Shown here one piece after another: positions 28,111 to 35,993 of a DNA stretch of 64,000 bases (the first letter of the stretch is position 1; each line of letters begins with the position of its first letter). Position numbers and translations under genes: made by a program. Source of the stretch: Actinomycetaceae bacterium (lineage in GTDB: Bacteria > Actinomycetota > Actinomycetes > Actinomycetales > Actinomycetaceae). The notes beneath the pieces were generated by a model. That model had not been told where the DNA came from and searched no databases. It worked only from the letters and a program-made list of their open reading frames with translations. The stretch lies in contig JAUNVP010000011.1 in the NCBI GenBank assembly GCA_030537615.1, positions 1-64,000 of the forward strand. The letters run 5' to 3'.

Positions 28111-28131
28111 CACGGAACCCCTAGTCGCCAA
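28103..28131 (-). promoter_or_regulatory. Promoter of the TacA/TacT operon
   Basis: Minus strand: TTGGCG, 17 bp, TACAAT, about 33 bp before the antitoxin ATG. Spacing is ideal for a sigma-70-type promoter. Confidence 0.6.
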
Positions 28132-28158
28132 AAGACTTCCACTGATATGTCTCTCACG

Positions 28159-28647
28159 TTAGTCACGATTTTGGCCAGTTACTATCTTGTAATGCTCAAA
28201 AGCATCCTCCATCGAGCGTCTCTCAATAATCCGCTCGAGAACTGCTTGGTAACTCCACTTAGCCACAGGACCAAACGCGTAAGCAAGGAATCGTGGCAAG
28301 CCCCGTACCGCGTAGGTCTGTTCCCAGATCAGCCGGCAGCCGGCGGCCTCTTCCATGATTGTCGCTTCAATAGTGCCGAATAGGAGGGGACCTATCTTCT
28401 CCACTCTGGCTCGGTTCGGTGGTTCCCAACGACGCACCACCATCCGGTCATCAATGGCCCCGAAACCGAGATCGGTGCGGGCAATAAACCGCGCTCCCCA
28501 ATCTAAAGACTCACTCTGGCTGATAACGGTGGTGAATGGGACGGCATGAGAGTGACGCCCGAGGTCCCACAGCCGTGACCACACTACGTCGGCTGTCGCC
28601 GGAACTGCCATCTCGACGGTAAAGTGCGACCAGGTTTCGTTTCTCAT
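28159..28647 (-). CDS. SRPBCC-family protein (polyketide cyclase/START-like fold)
   Basis: A 162-residue single-domain protein: SHFTVEMAVPATADVVWSRL at the start is the typical first strand and helix, VVRRWEPPNRARVEKIGPLL and WEQTYAVRGLPRFL form the central sheet, and the long C-terminal helix (YQAVLERIIERRSMEDAFEH) closes the hydrophobic cup. The fold binds lipids or other hydrophobic ligands; the ligand is unknown. It is a single gene, divergent from thpR with a 68-bp gap. Confidence 0.8.
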   Translation of the reverse strand: MRNETWSHFTVEMAVPATADVVWSRLWDLGRHSHAVPFTTVISQSESLDWGARFIARTDLGFGAIDDRMVVRRWEPPNRARVEKIGPLLFGTIEATIMEEAAGCRLIWEQTYAVRGLPRFLAYAFGPVAKWSYQAVLERIIERRSMEDAFEHYKIVTGQNRD

Positions 28648-28703
28648 ATCTCGAGCTTAGGTACAGGGTTGGTGATCTACACCTTCTTTCACCAGGTAAT
28701 CGT

Positions 28704-28709
28704 TAGGCT
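28704..28709 (+). promoter_or_regulatory. Putative leaderless -10 element of thpR
   Basis: TAGGCT followed by GGGTTT and ATG 28716; no Shine-Dalgarno. Confidence 0.45.
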
Positions 28710-28715
28710 GGGTTT

Positions 28716-29282
28716 ATGGGACAGCGGATGTTTATAGCTCTGTATCCACCGCAGGTGGTAGTCGATGAACTGACGGAGTTCTTCGATGCCCGACCTCAAA
28801 TGCCGTGGATCAGTCCCGACCAGTGGCACATTACCCTGGCTTTCTTAGCCGCAGTACCCGAGGCTCGCACCGATGAACTCATCGATCGACTGTCACTCAA
28901 CTTGGCTCACAAAGTTGCTCCGACGATTCAGCTGTGCGGGGGCGGTACTTTCCCAAGTCCTGACCGAGCTAAAGTGTTGTGGCTGAGGCCCGTAGCTCTC
29001 TCCGGCAGTCTCGAAGCATTGGCGGGGACTGCTCGAGGCACCGCCAATGCTTGCGGAGCCACCCCCGACGGACGTACCTTCACCCCTCACCTCACCGTGG
29101 CACGTCTACGACGGCCAATTGCAGCGACCCGTTGGCTCAGGATTCTCGACTCTTTTACTTCTTCGCCGTGGTGCGCCCGCGAAGCTAAACTGATCGCCTC
29201 CTATCTCGGTGAAGGTCCTTCAAAGCGACCTCGACACGAAGAAGTCGCACGATTTCAATTTGCTTCCCCCACCGGAGACTGA
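28716..29282 (+). CDS. thpR: RNA 2',3'-cyclic phosphodiesterase (2H superfamily)
   Basis: A 188-residue protein with both HxTx catalytic motifs of the 2H phosphoesterases, HITLAFL (about 42-48) and HLTVARL (about 125-131), and the N-terminal MFIALYPP. ThpR opens 2',3'-cyclic phosphates to 2'-phosphates and has weak 2'-5' ligase activity in vitro; the in vivo role is unclear. A second, more divergent 2H protein is encoded at 61128-61676. Confidence 0.92.
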   Translation: MGQRMFIALYPPQVVVDELTEFFDARPQMPWISPDQWHITLAFLAAVPEARTDELIDRLSLNLAHKVAPTIQLCGGGTFPSPDRAKVLWLRPVALSGSLEALAGTARGTANACGATPDGRTFTPHLTVARLRRPIAATRWLRILDSFTSSPWCAREAKLIASYLGEGPSKRPRHEEVARFQFASPTGD

Positions 29283-29335
29283 TTCCCACCCCGCCGATAT
29301 AACTTGTCGCTAGCCTGAAGGTGGAGGGATGTTTC

Positions 29336-30655
29336 ATGACAGTAACTCGCCCACCGGCTGTTGCCGGCCTGTTCTACCCGCACGACCCGCATGAACTTCG
29401 CCGCGTGGTTGATGACGCTTTGGCTCAAGCTCAACCATCGGCGCTTACATCTCGAATGGTGATCAGTCCGCACGCCGGATACATCTATTCGGGAGCCTTG
29501 GCAGCCACGGCGATTAGTTGCCTTCCTCGACAGATTCGGCGGGTGCTCATTCTTGGCCCCTGCCACAGGGTGGGGATTGATGGAATGGCTCTGGCAGGTG
29601 CGGATATGCACGCCACTCCTCTCGGTGATATTCCTACCGACCACGACCTGACTGATCAGATTGTCAGCCACCCGTCCGTAGTGACCGCACCAGTCGTCCA
29701 CCAGGCCGAGCATTCGATCGAAGTCCAGCTTCCCTTCTTACAGCGCCACCTCGATGACGGATTCACGATTGTTCCGCTTGCCGTGGGGCGCGTTTCTGCT
29801 TCCGCCGTCGCCGAGATTATCGAGATGGCGTGGCACCATCAGGACACTGCGGTTGTGGTCAGTTCCGATCTCAGCCATTATTTGCCCTATGCCCAAGCGC
29901 GTGCTGTCGACGCCGACACCGTGCACCGTATTCTCACTCTAGATGGCCCTTTATCGGGTGATCAGGCATGCGGTGCGTATCCGGTTAGTGGGCTGATCGA
30001 ATTTGCCCGCCGACACCACCTCGCCCCCGTCGTTCTAGATAGTTGCAACTCGGGCGATACGGCCGGGGACCGTTCGCGGGTTGTTGGTTACGGGGCGCTA
30101 GCTGTGCGCCCGGCCTCTGCCCTCCCCGCCCTCGCCTACAACTCAATAGCGACACGGCTGGGAATGCCAAGCATTGCTGTGCCGGATACCGATGAAGATC
30201 TTGATTCTGAGGGCGCCACATTCGTCACTCTTGAACGTGGCGGGCATTTGCGCGGGTGTATCGGTTCGCTCCTCGCCCACCGGCGGCTCCGCGATGATGT
30301 CCAATACAATGCGCAAGCCGCAGCATTTTCCGATTCACGGTTCCAACCTCTCTCGGCGCGAGAGCTCCCACTGCTCGATATTGAAGTCTCACTTTTGAGC
30401 GCTCCCTCCCCCATATCTGGGAGTCCCGGTCTGGAGCGGAATGAGGTCGAGGCGCGACTTCGCCCGGGTATCGATGGGGTGACGCTTTCTCAAGGGCCTC
30501 GCCGCGCGACCTTCTTGCCGCAGGTGTGGGATGAACTCCCCAACCCGCGAGAATTCGTATCGGCACTGTTACATAAGGGGGGCTGGCCTAACTGGGATCC
30601 GCGGATAACCGTGGAGACCTATCAGGTGACCAGCTTCCACCTCCCACGACAATGA
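29336..30655 (+). CDS. amrB: AmmeMemoRadiSam proteins B and A fused (Memo + AMMECR1)
   Basis: A 439-residue fusion. Residues 1-265 are a Memo-like domain: PPAVAGLFYP, SPHAGYIYSG, LGPCHRVGIDG, EHSIEVQLPFLQ, VVSSDLSHYLPY and DSCNSGDT supply the expected His/Cys metal-site residues. Residues 275-439 are AMMECR1: GATFVTLERGGHLRGCIGS with the invariant LRGCIG, then LDIEVSLLS and QVWDELPNPREFVSALLHKG. The two parts are often separate genes. ATG 29336 has GGAGGG six bases upstream. The next gene, the radical SAM member, overlaps its stop by 4 bp. Biochemical function is unknown. Confidence 0.92.
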   Translation: MTVTRPPAVAGLFYPHDPHELRRVVDDALAQAQPSALTSRMVISPHAGYIYSGALAATAISCLPRQIRRVLILGPCHRVGIDGMALAGADMHATPLGDIPTDHDLTDQIVSHPSVVTAPVVHQAEHSIEVQLPFLQRHLDDGFTIVPLAVGRVSASAVAEIIEMAWHHQDTAVVVSSDLSHYLPYAQARAVDADTVHRILTLDGPLSGDQACGAYPVSGLIEFARRHHLAPVVLDSCNSGDTAGDRSRVVGYGALAVRPASALPALAYNSIATRLGMPSIAVPDTDEDLDSEGATFVTLERGGHLRGCIGSLLAHRRLRDDVQYNAQAAAFSDSRFQPLSARELPLLDIEVSLLSAPSPISGSPGLERNEVEARLRPGIDGVTLSQGPRRATFLPQVWDELPNPREFVSALLHKGGWPNWDPRITVETYQVTSFHLPRQ

Positions 30656-31704
30656 CAACACCCGTGGCCCGCTGGTGGAACGCAACCAATAACGATCGGG
30701 TGCGATGCTACCTGTGTCCGCGCGAGTGCCGAATGCGCGAAGGGCAACGGGGATTTTGCTTCGTGCGTATGAATCGTCGGGGCGAGCTCGTCCTCGACAC
30801 CTATGGACGCAGCTCTGGATTCGCGATTGATCCGGTAGAAAAGAAGCCGCTCAATCATGTTCTCCCCGGTGCTAAGGTGCTGTCATTTGGGACTGCGGGC
30901 TGCAACTTGGGGTGTAAGTTCTGCCAAAACTGGGAGATGTCGACCTCCCGGGAATTTGATTCACTCGCTACTGAAGCGAGCCCAACGCAGATCGCTGAGC
31001 TCGCCCTCAACTACGGCTGTCAAGCGGTTGCTTTCACCTATAACGACCCGATTATTTTCGCTGAATACGCTATCGACACGGCAGTTGCTTGCCGCGAGGT
31101 CGGACTTTTACCGATCGCTGTTAGTGCCGGATACATTAGTGACGCCGCTCGAGCAGAGTTCTTTGCCCCGATGGACGCAGCCAATATTGATTTGAAAGCG
31201 TTTACCGACGAGTTTTACCGCAAAATCACCGGGGCGCGCTTGTCTACTGTGCTCGATACCCTCGTCCATGTCAGGGAGTCTGAGACCTGGCTGGAGATCA
31301 CGACCTTACTCATTCCCGGTCACAATGATTCGGATGAGGAAATCGAGCAAATGAGTCGCTGGATTGTTGCCAATCTCGGCCCTGACGTTCCCCATCATTT
31401 TTCAGCTTTTCACCCCGATCATCGGATGCGGGATGTACCGCCCACTCCCCCGCAGACTCTTGCTCGCGCCCGCGACATTGCTATGGGTTGCGGGGAACAG
31501 TTCGTCTACACGGGAAATGTGTATGACCCGGCTGGACAATCGACACTGTGTCCGTCGTGCGGCGCGGTGGTCATCGCCCGCGATAGGTACAGGGTCAGTG
31601 TGCGTCAGCTAAAAGTCGATGAGGGCATGGCTACGTGTTCGCGTTGCGCTCACGCTATCCCTGGAGTTTTCTCCTGGCCGAGATCAGTTTCCTCTAAGGC
31701 GTAG
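30652..31704 (+). CDS. amrS: AmmeMemoRadiSam system radical SAM enzyme
   Basis: A 350-residue radical SAM protein. The cluster motif is AGCNLGCKFCQNWEMS (CxxxCxxC, about 81-96). Extra cysteines sit N-terminally (CYLCPRECRMREGQRGFC, about 16-33) and in a C-terminal zinc-ribbon-like part (LCPSCG about 301-306, CSRCAH about 327-332). It resembles pyruvate-formate-lyase activases. Translation is coupled to the Memo/AMMECR1 fusion (ATGA overlap). The reaction is unknown; a covalent modification of a protein or RNA has been suggested only by analogy. Confidence 0.92.
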   Translation: MTTPVARWWNATNNDRVRCYLCPRECRMREGQRGFCFVRMNRRGELVLDTYGRSSGFAIDPVEKKPLNHVLPGAKVLSFGTAGCNLGCKFCQNWEMSTSREFDSLATEASPTQIAELALNYGCQAVAFTYNDPIIFAEYAIDTAVACREVGLLPIAVSAGYISDAARAEFFAPMDAANIDLKAFTDEFYRKITGARLSTVLDTLVHVRESETWLEITTLLIPGHNDSDEEIEQMSRWIVANLGPDVPHHFSAFHPDHRMRDVPPTPPQTLARARDIAMGCGEQFVYTGNVYDPAGQSTLCPSCGAVVIARDRYRVSVRQLKVDEGMATCSRCAHAIPGVFSWPRSVSSKA

Positions 31705-31877
31705 ATAAGTGGTGTCGCCGAGTTCTCTCTTCGATACCTTTTGTCCCCACCTACGCATGTGTTCTGGTACGCCACCACGTAGCTACCAACAGAACCGTCC
31801 CCGAAGGAATTGACGTACTGCTAGAGCACGATTTCCGCTCATGGCGAGCGTGTAAAACTGTTAGCCACATCGGGCGA

Positions 31878-31900
31878 ATATGTCGATGGCATCAACATAT
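31878..31900. repeat. Imperfect inverted repeat beside the ychF terminator
   Basis: ATATGTCGATG and CATCAACATAT pair at 10 of 11 positions around one base. It shares the TGTCGA core with the next hairpin. Confidence 0.5.
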
Positions 31901-31907
31901 CGAGAAA

Positions 31908-31940
31908 ACGTGTCGAAATTTGTGGCAAATTTCGACACGT
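31908..31940 (-). terminator. Terminator of ychF
   Basis: Perfect 14-bp arms (ACGTGTCGAAATTT and its complement) around GTGGC, followed on the minus strand by TTTCTCG. It lies about 70 bp after the ychF stop. Confidence 0.7.
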
Positions 31941-32012
31941 CACTCAGTTGGTGGCACGACCGGTCCGACGCTGGAGTATTTTCAGACCGTCGCGAACCGT
32001 TGAATTCACAAC

Positions 32013-33098
32013 TTACACGTTGAACTTGAAGTCGACGACATCACCGTCAACCATGACGTAGTCTTTGCCTTCAAGCCGCACTTTACCTGCCGCCCGAGCG
32101 TCCGCCATAGAGCCAGCTTGAACCAGCTCGTCGAATGAGACAATTTCCGCTTTAATGAATCCGCGCTGGAAGTCGGTATGAATAACGCCGGCGGCCTCGG
32201 GGGCCGTCCATCCCTTGTGGATCGTCCAGGCACGAGCTTCTTTTGGCCCTGCAGTCAGATATGTTTGCAAGCCAAGTGTGTCGAATCCAACGCGTGCTAG
32301 CTGGTCGAGGCCGGATTCTTCCTGACCGGCATCACTGAGCATTTCACGGGCTTCGTCTTCATCCAGTTCGACAAGTTCGGCCTCGAATTGAGCATCGAGG
32401 AAAATTGCCTCGGCCGGTGCAACGAGTTCGCGCAATTGAGCTTTGAGTTCGTCATTCTCCATGCCGTCAGAGTCCATGTTGAACACGTAAATAAAGGGCT
32501 TTGCGGTCATGAGGTGGAATGTTTTGAGGATCTCCGGATCGAGTTCGGCCTCTTCTGCTCCGGCAGAAATCAACGTACCTTGCTCCAAGAGCGCATACGC
32601 CTTTTTCGCAGTTTCCAGTACTTCGGGTTCCGTGCGCCGCGCTCGCACCTCTTTTTCTAAGCGGTCGAGCTGACGCTCCAAGGTTTGCATGTCGGCGAGA
32701 ATCAGCTCAGTTGAAACCGTCTCAATATCGTCTTTGGGTGACACTTTGCCATCGACGTGGACAACATCAGGGTCATTGAATGCGCGAGTCACCTGGCAGA
32801 TTGCATCGGCCTCGCGAATGTTGGCAAGAAACTGGTTGCCGAGTCCTTCGCCCTCCGACGCTCCGCGAACAATTCCCGCGATATCGACAAACGAAACCGT
32901 TGCGGGAATGATGCGTTCCGACTGGAAAATACCGCTGAGGGTTTTGAGTCGCTCGTCAGGAAGCGGCACAACTCCAATATTGGGTTCGATCGTTGCGAAC
33001 GGGTAGTTCGCCGCTAGCACGGTCGCGCGGGTCAAAGCGTTGAATAGGGTTGACTTGCCGACATTAGGCAGTCCTGCGATTCCAATAGTTAAAGCCAC
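32013..33098 (-). CDS. ychF: Ribosome-binding ATPase YchF
   Basis: A 361-residue Obg-family P-loop protein that prefers ATP. G1 is GLPNVGKSTLFNALT (about 8-22), the switch/G3 region DIAGIVRGASEGEGLGNQFL (about 70-89), and the NMDSD motif (about 207) stands in the altered G4 of YchF/OLA1; a C-terminal TGS domain includes AWTIHKGWTAPEAAG and HTDFQRGFIKAE. YchF associates with 70S ribosomes and stress control. Start is GTG 33098; no Shine-Dalgarno, TAGACT 6 nt upstream. Confidence 0.95.
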   Translation of the reverse strand: MALTIGIAGLPNVGKSTLFNALTRATVLAANYPFATIEPNIGVVPLPDERLKTLSGIFQSERIIPATVSFVDIAGIVRGASEGEGLGNQFLANIREADAICQVTRAFNDPDVVHVDGKVSPKDDIETVSTELILADMQTLERQLDRLEKEVRARRTEPEVLETAKKAYALLEQGTLISAGAEEAELDPEILKTFHLMTAKPFIYVFNMDSDGMENDELKAQLRELVAPAEAIFLDAQFEAELVELDEDEAREMLSDAGQEESGLDQLARVGFDTLGLQTYLTAGPKEARAWTIHKGWTAPEAAGVIHTDFQRGFIKAEIVSFDELVQAGSMADARAAGKVRLEGKDYVMVDGDVVDFKFNV

Positions 33099-33104
33099 AC
33101 CGAC

Positions 33105-33110
33105 AGTCTA
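33105..33110 (-). promoter_or_regulatory. Putative leaderless -10 element of ychF
   Basis: TAGACT on the minus strand followed by GTCGGT and GTG. Confidence 0.45.
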
Positions 33111-33173
33111 GGGCACACTCTGCCTGCACGGTAAAAGGGGTGGGCACCCTCACGTTGCTACACCAAAGTTGGC

Positions 33174-33283
33174 CGTAGGCTCTCTCCACCATGCATGGGC
33201 TCTGTGTAGCGCCCGTAAGATCTCTCTAACAGCACTCATTTCCGCTAGGCAGAGCCTACGAGTACAAAACAGAGCCTACAGCC
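33174..33283. repeat. 20-bp-period intergenic array in two orientations
   Basis: Reverse units with TAGGCTCT or variants begin at 33176, 33196 and 33216, and forward units AGAGCCTAC begin at 33251 and 33271: all steps are exactly 20 bp. Forward units match the pair at 19431-19470. The opposing units could fold into a long imperfect hairpin. One unit contains the dyad TAGGC AGA GCCTA. Confidence 0.6.
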
Positions 33284-33326
33284 GCTGAAAACCCGCAAGA
33301 GAAATCCTCCTCTTACAAAGCAAAAC

Positions 33327-34805
33327 CTAGGGGAAGAGTGCGCGCCAACCGTCCCGGAAGTCCGCGAATGAGGCGAAGAAACCATCGTAGGCGTTGAGGC
33401 TCAGCAGCGATGCGACCGCGAGCGCGATAACCGCTGCCAGTACCAGTCCAATGGCCGGAACTAGCCGCTTGCGCCGTATCGAGGCCGCAAGGGTGAGCCC
33501 AGCGCCAACGAGCCAGACAACCGTGATGAGGCCGATCCCGCGGAATGAGAACAGAGCAACGCTCTCTCGCGGCACCACTCGCATACCGATGCTTTCATCG
33601 GTTTGCGGTATACCTCGCGCGCCGGGCAAGCCGTTCATGCCCGCGCGCACATCTCCAGTTGCATTGTTCGTTCCATCCGGACCGAGCGAGCTATCTGCTC
33701 TTTCCGGCGCCCCGCGATCCCACCAGGTGAGGACATTCGGGAGCTGCCGTGCCCAGGTTGTCCAGGTGTGCCCGCCGCGAGTGTCAATCGTGGTTTCGAG
33801 GTCGAGTTTTGGAGGCCGCTTGCGTTCGACGTTCTCGATCACCTCAACGGAGTCCTCGTCGGTTTGTGTACCGCCCAAGTACAGTCGCGCCGGATAGGTC
33901 AGTCGCTGCACAAGTGATGAAATGACGTTCGCCTTGCGTACTGGCGAACTGGCTTGCTCGAAAGAGCCGAGCATAGGCTGATCGTAGCCCGACAGCGCCG
34001 CCGCCGCCCCGTAGGTATCGAGGTGACGCGTCATGAGATTAGCCGCGCAGTAAGCGCCCGATGAGATTCCTGCCAGTAACCACCGATCCCGCTGTCCGGA
34101 CACATTCGGATAGGTCGAGCGAATTGCCTTTGGGACGTCAGCAGTAACCCAGGTTTCGATCGGTGGCCGATTCTTAAAGTTAATGCAGTCCGGTTCTCCC
34201 TTACGGGTGACTAGATCGGGAATAACGACGATGTACGGTTTCACTTTGCCTGTCTTGCCAAGTTTCTCCCACGTGCGATCGAGTTCTAGAGCGTCGACGA
34301 CACCCGTGGGTGATCCGGGGTAGCCGTGGAGAAACTCAATGACCCCGTACTCTTTGCCGTCGTTCGGCGAGTAGTCGGGGGGAGTCCAGATTTCAATCGC
34401 CGTCGTCACGTTGGAATTCGGCCCGGTCCACCTTGCCGTCTCGGTGTGTTCGGAGGGCGCCGGCCGCAAGTCGAGCTTCCATTGCGGATCGTCGGAGGGC
34501 GCCAGCTCCTCGGGAAGTTGAGCACCTGGCTCAACCTGCGGCTTCACAATCTTTGCCGGCTGTCGAGTGCCGGTATCGGAGCCGAAAGTGTAGCGAAGGC
34601 TCTCCCAATCACTCACCCACCCCATTTGAATATTTGAGGTCAGTCCAATGCTCGTGAGAACCAAAAGCACCGAGAGAACAATTCCCAATCCTGTACCGAA
34701 GCGGGTAGTCCAATGTCGACGAGTAGCAAGATACACGGTTACTCCAATAGCAATCACGGCGAGCACACCCGCGCTCACTGCCCACACAGGCGAGGTGAGA
34801 TCCAT
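33327..34805 (-). CDS. Membrane-anchored alpha/beta-hydrolase (esterase D/mycolyltransferase-like)
   Basis: A 492-residue protein with two N-terminal membrane helices (about 8-28 and 36-57), a large extracytoplasmic domain, and two C-terminal helices (about 408-428 and 436-460). The hydrolase domain shows the nucleophile elbow AGISSGAYCAAN (about 245-256), an acidic candidate near YLGGTQTDEDSVEV, and the histidine in TRGGHTWTTWAR (about 340-351). This esterase family (PF00756-like) includes mycolyltransferases and S-formylglutathione hydrolases; the substrate is unknown. Start ATG with AAGGAG upstream; divergent from rmuC. Confidence 0.85.
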   Translation of the reverse strand: MDLTSPVWAVSAGVLAVIAIGVTVYLATRRHWTTRFGTGLGIVLSVLLVLTSIGLTSNIQMGWVSDWESLRYTFGSDTGTRQPAKIVKPQVEPGAQLPEELAPSDDPQWKLDLRPAPSEHTETARWTGPNSNVTTAIEIWTPPDYSPNDGKEYGVIEFLHGYPGSPTGVVDALELDRTWEKLGKTGKVKPYIVVIPDLVTRKGEPDCINFKNRPPIETWVTADVPKAIRSTYPNVSGQRDRWLLAGISSGAYCAANLMTRHLDTYGAAAALSGYDQPMLGSFEQASSPVRKANVISSLVQRLTYPARLYLGGTQTDEDSVEVIENVERKRPPKLDLETTIDTRGGHTWTTWARQLPNVLTWWDRGAPERADSSLGPDGTNNATGDVRAGMNGLPGARGIPQTDESIGMRVVPRESVALFSFRGIGLITVVWLVGAGLTLAASIRRKRLVPAIGLVLAAVIALAVASLLSLNAYDGFFASFADFRDGWRALFP

Positions 34806-34870
34806 TCGACTCCTTCTGTTCGCAATAACGGTGCAATTGAAATGTCCGTAGCATGGTGTTGGATGGAAAC

Positions 34871-35914
34871 ATGTCGACAGTTTCCTGGATATTTTCTGCT
34901 CTCACGCTTCTCATTGGCATCATTGCTGGGTATGTAATTGGAGTTCGTAACCAGCCTCACACGCCAAGCAATAATGGTGCTGAGGGCGCAGCGCTTGCCC
35001 AACACGTGTCCGCGCAGCTCGCTCCCGTGCGCGAGTCTCTGGCCCAACTCGATCAGCGGGTCAATCGACTCGGCTCACATCAGGCGTCGCACCTGTCGGT
35101 TTTGACCGAGCAAATGCGTCAGGCGCAGATTGTTGATCAGCTCATCCTCGAGTCAACGCAGGGGCTCGACAGTGCCCTGCGGCAGTCTCCTAAGCGCGGT
35201 ACGTGGGGCGAAGTGAGTTTGCGACGTGTCCTCGAACTATCGGGGCTCACGCGGCATATCGATTTTGACGAGCAGGTACACAGCGCCGGTGGTTCGCGCC
35301 CCGACGTGATCGTCCGTCTCCCGGGAGAGGCCGCGATCATTATCGACGCGAAAGTACCGCTCGACGCCTACCTTCGGGCCACGGAGGACGACGAACGTGC
35401 GGGCGCACTGATGCGCGATCACACCAAAGCTGTGCGCGGACACGTTCGCGCACTCGCGCAACGTGATTACGCTCAAGTAGTAGACGGTGCGATTGACTCA
35501 GTTCTGTTATTTATGCCGAGCGAAGCACTGGTATCAGCGTCTTTTGACGAGGATCCTGCCCTGTTCGAAGATGCGCTTGGGCGCGGAATCATTATTGTTG
35601 GCCCGTCTGGTCTCATGACACTCATGCGCTCAGTGGGGAATTTATGGTCGCGTCAGTACGTGTCGCAAGATGCTCACGCGATCCTCGATTTGGGGCGCAC
35701 CCTCGTCGATCGGATCAACGTACTTGGCGGCCATTTGACAAACCTGGGTAGTGCATTGACGACAACCGTCAATCAGTTCAATGCCGCCGTTGGTTCCTTT
35801 GACCAACGCCTGGTGGTAGCCACCCGCAAGATCGCTTCGTTCGAATACGACGTCAATGACGCTCCCACCTCACTCGACATTCTCCCTCGGCAGGTCAATC
35901 ACACGGACACGTGA
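34871..35914 (+). CDS. rmuC: DNA recombination protein RmuC
   Basis: A 347-residue protein: an N-terminal membrane helix (about 4-24), a helical/coiled region (LAQLDQRVNRLGSHQASHLS), and the nuclease-like RmuC core with GTWGEVSLRRVLELSGLTRH, SRPDVIVRLPGEAAIIIDAK (the PD-(D/E)xK-like part) and VLLFMPSEALVSAS. RmuC limits DNA inversions and degrades certain foreign DNA, but its biochemistry is thin. ATG 34871 is preferred over 34853, since GGATGG lies 4-9 nt upstream. Confidence 0.9.
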   Translation: MSTVSWIFSALTLLIGIIAGYVIGVRNQPHTPSNNGAEGAALAQHVSAQLAPVRESLAQLDQRVNRLGSHQASHLSVLTEQMRQAQIVDQLILESTQGLDSALRQSPKRGTWGEVSLRRVLELSGLTRHIDFDEQVHSAGGSRPDVIVRLPGEAAIIIDAKVPLDAYLRATEDDERAGALMRDHTKAVRGHVRALAQRDYAQVVDGAIDSVLLFMPSEALVSASFDEDPALFEDALGRGIIIVGPSGLMTLMRSVGNLWSRQYVSQDAHAILDLGRTLVDRINVLGGHLTNLGSALTTTVNQFNAAVGSFDQRLVVATRKIASFEYDVNDAPTSLDILPRQVNHTDT

Positions 35915-35981
35915 CACTGCCGTCCATACGCGTTCATGTTCGCAATGGTGAAACGCACGACGCATACTGTCCGCACCATGC

Positions 35982-35987
35982 CACAAT
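35982..35987 (+). promoter_or_regulatory. Putative leaderless -10 element of the 1159-residue gene
   Basis: CACAAT followed by AGCCGT and GTG 35994. Weaker than the TANNNT cases. Confidence 0.3.
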
Positions 35988-35993
35988 AGCCGT

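Larger units (their letters stand above)
31705..32012. other. Intergenic region between amrS and ychF
   Basis: About 300 bp with no gene. The last third carries two adjacent inverted repeats at 31878-31900 and 31908-31940 described separately; the rest shows nothing. Confidence 0.6.

Noticed and set aside
25600..28150. Genomic island or prophage remnant
   Set aside because: AT-rich and accessory in content, but no integrase, transposase, tRNA insertion site or terminal repeats were found, so only a composition-based suspicion remains.
33174..33283. CRISPR-like reading of the repeats
   Set aside because: Units are about 10-17 bp with near-identical 20-bp steps, in both orientations, without unique spacers or cas genes.
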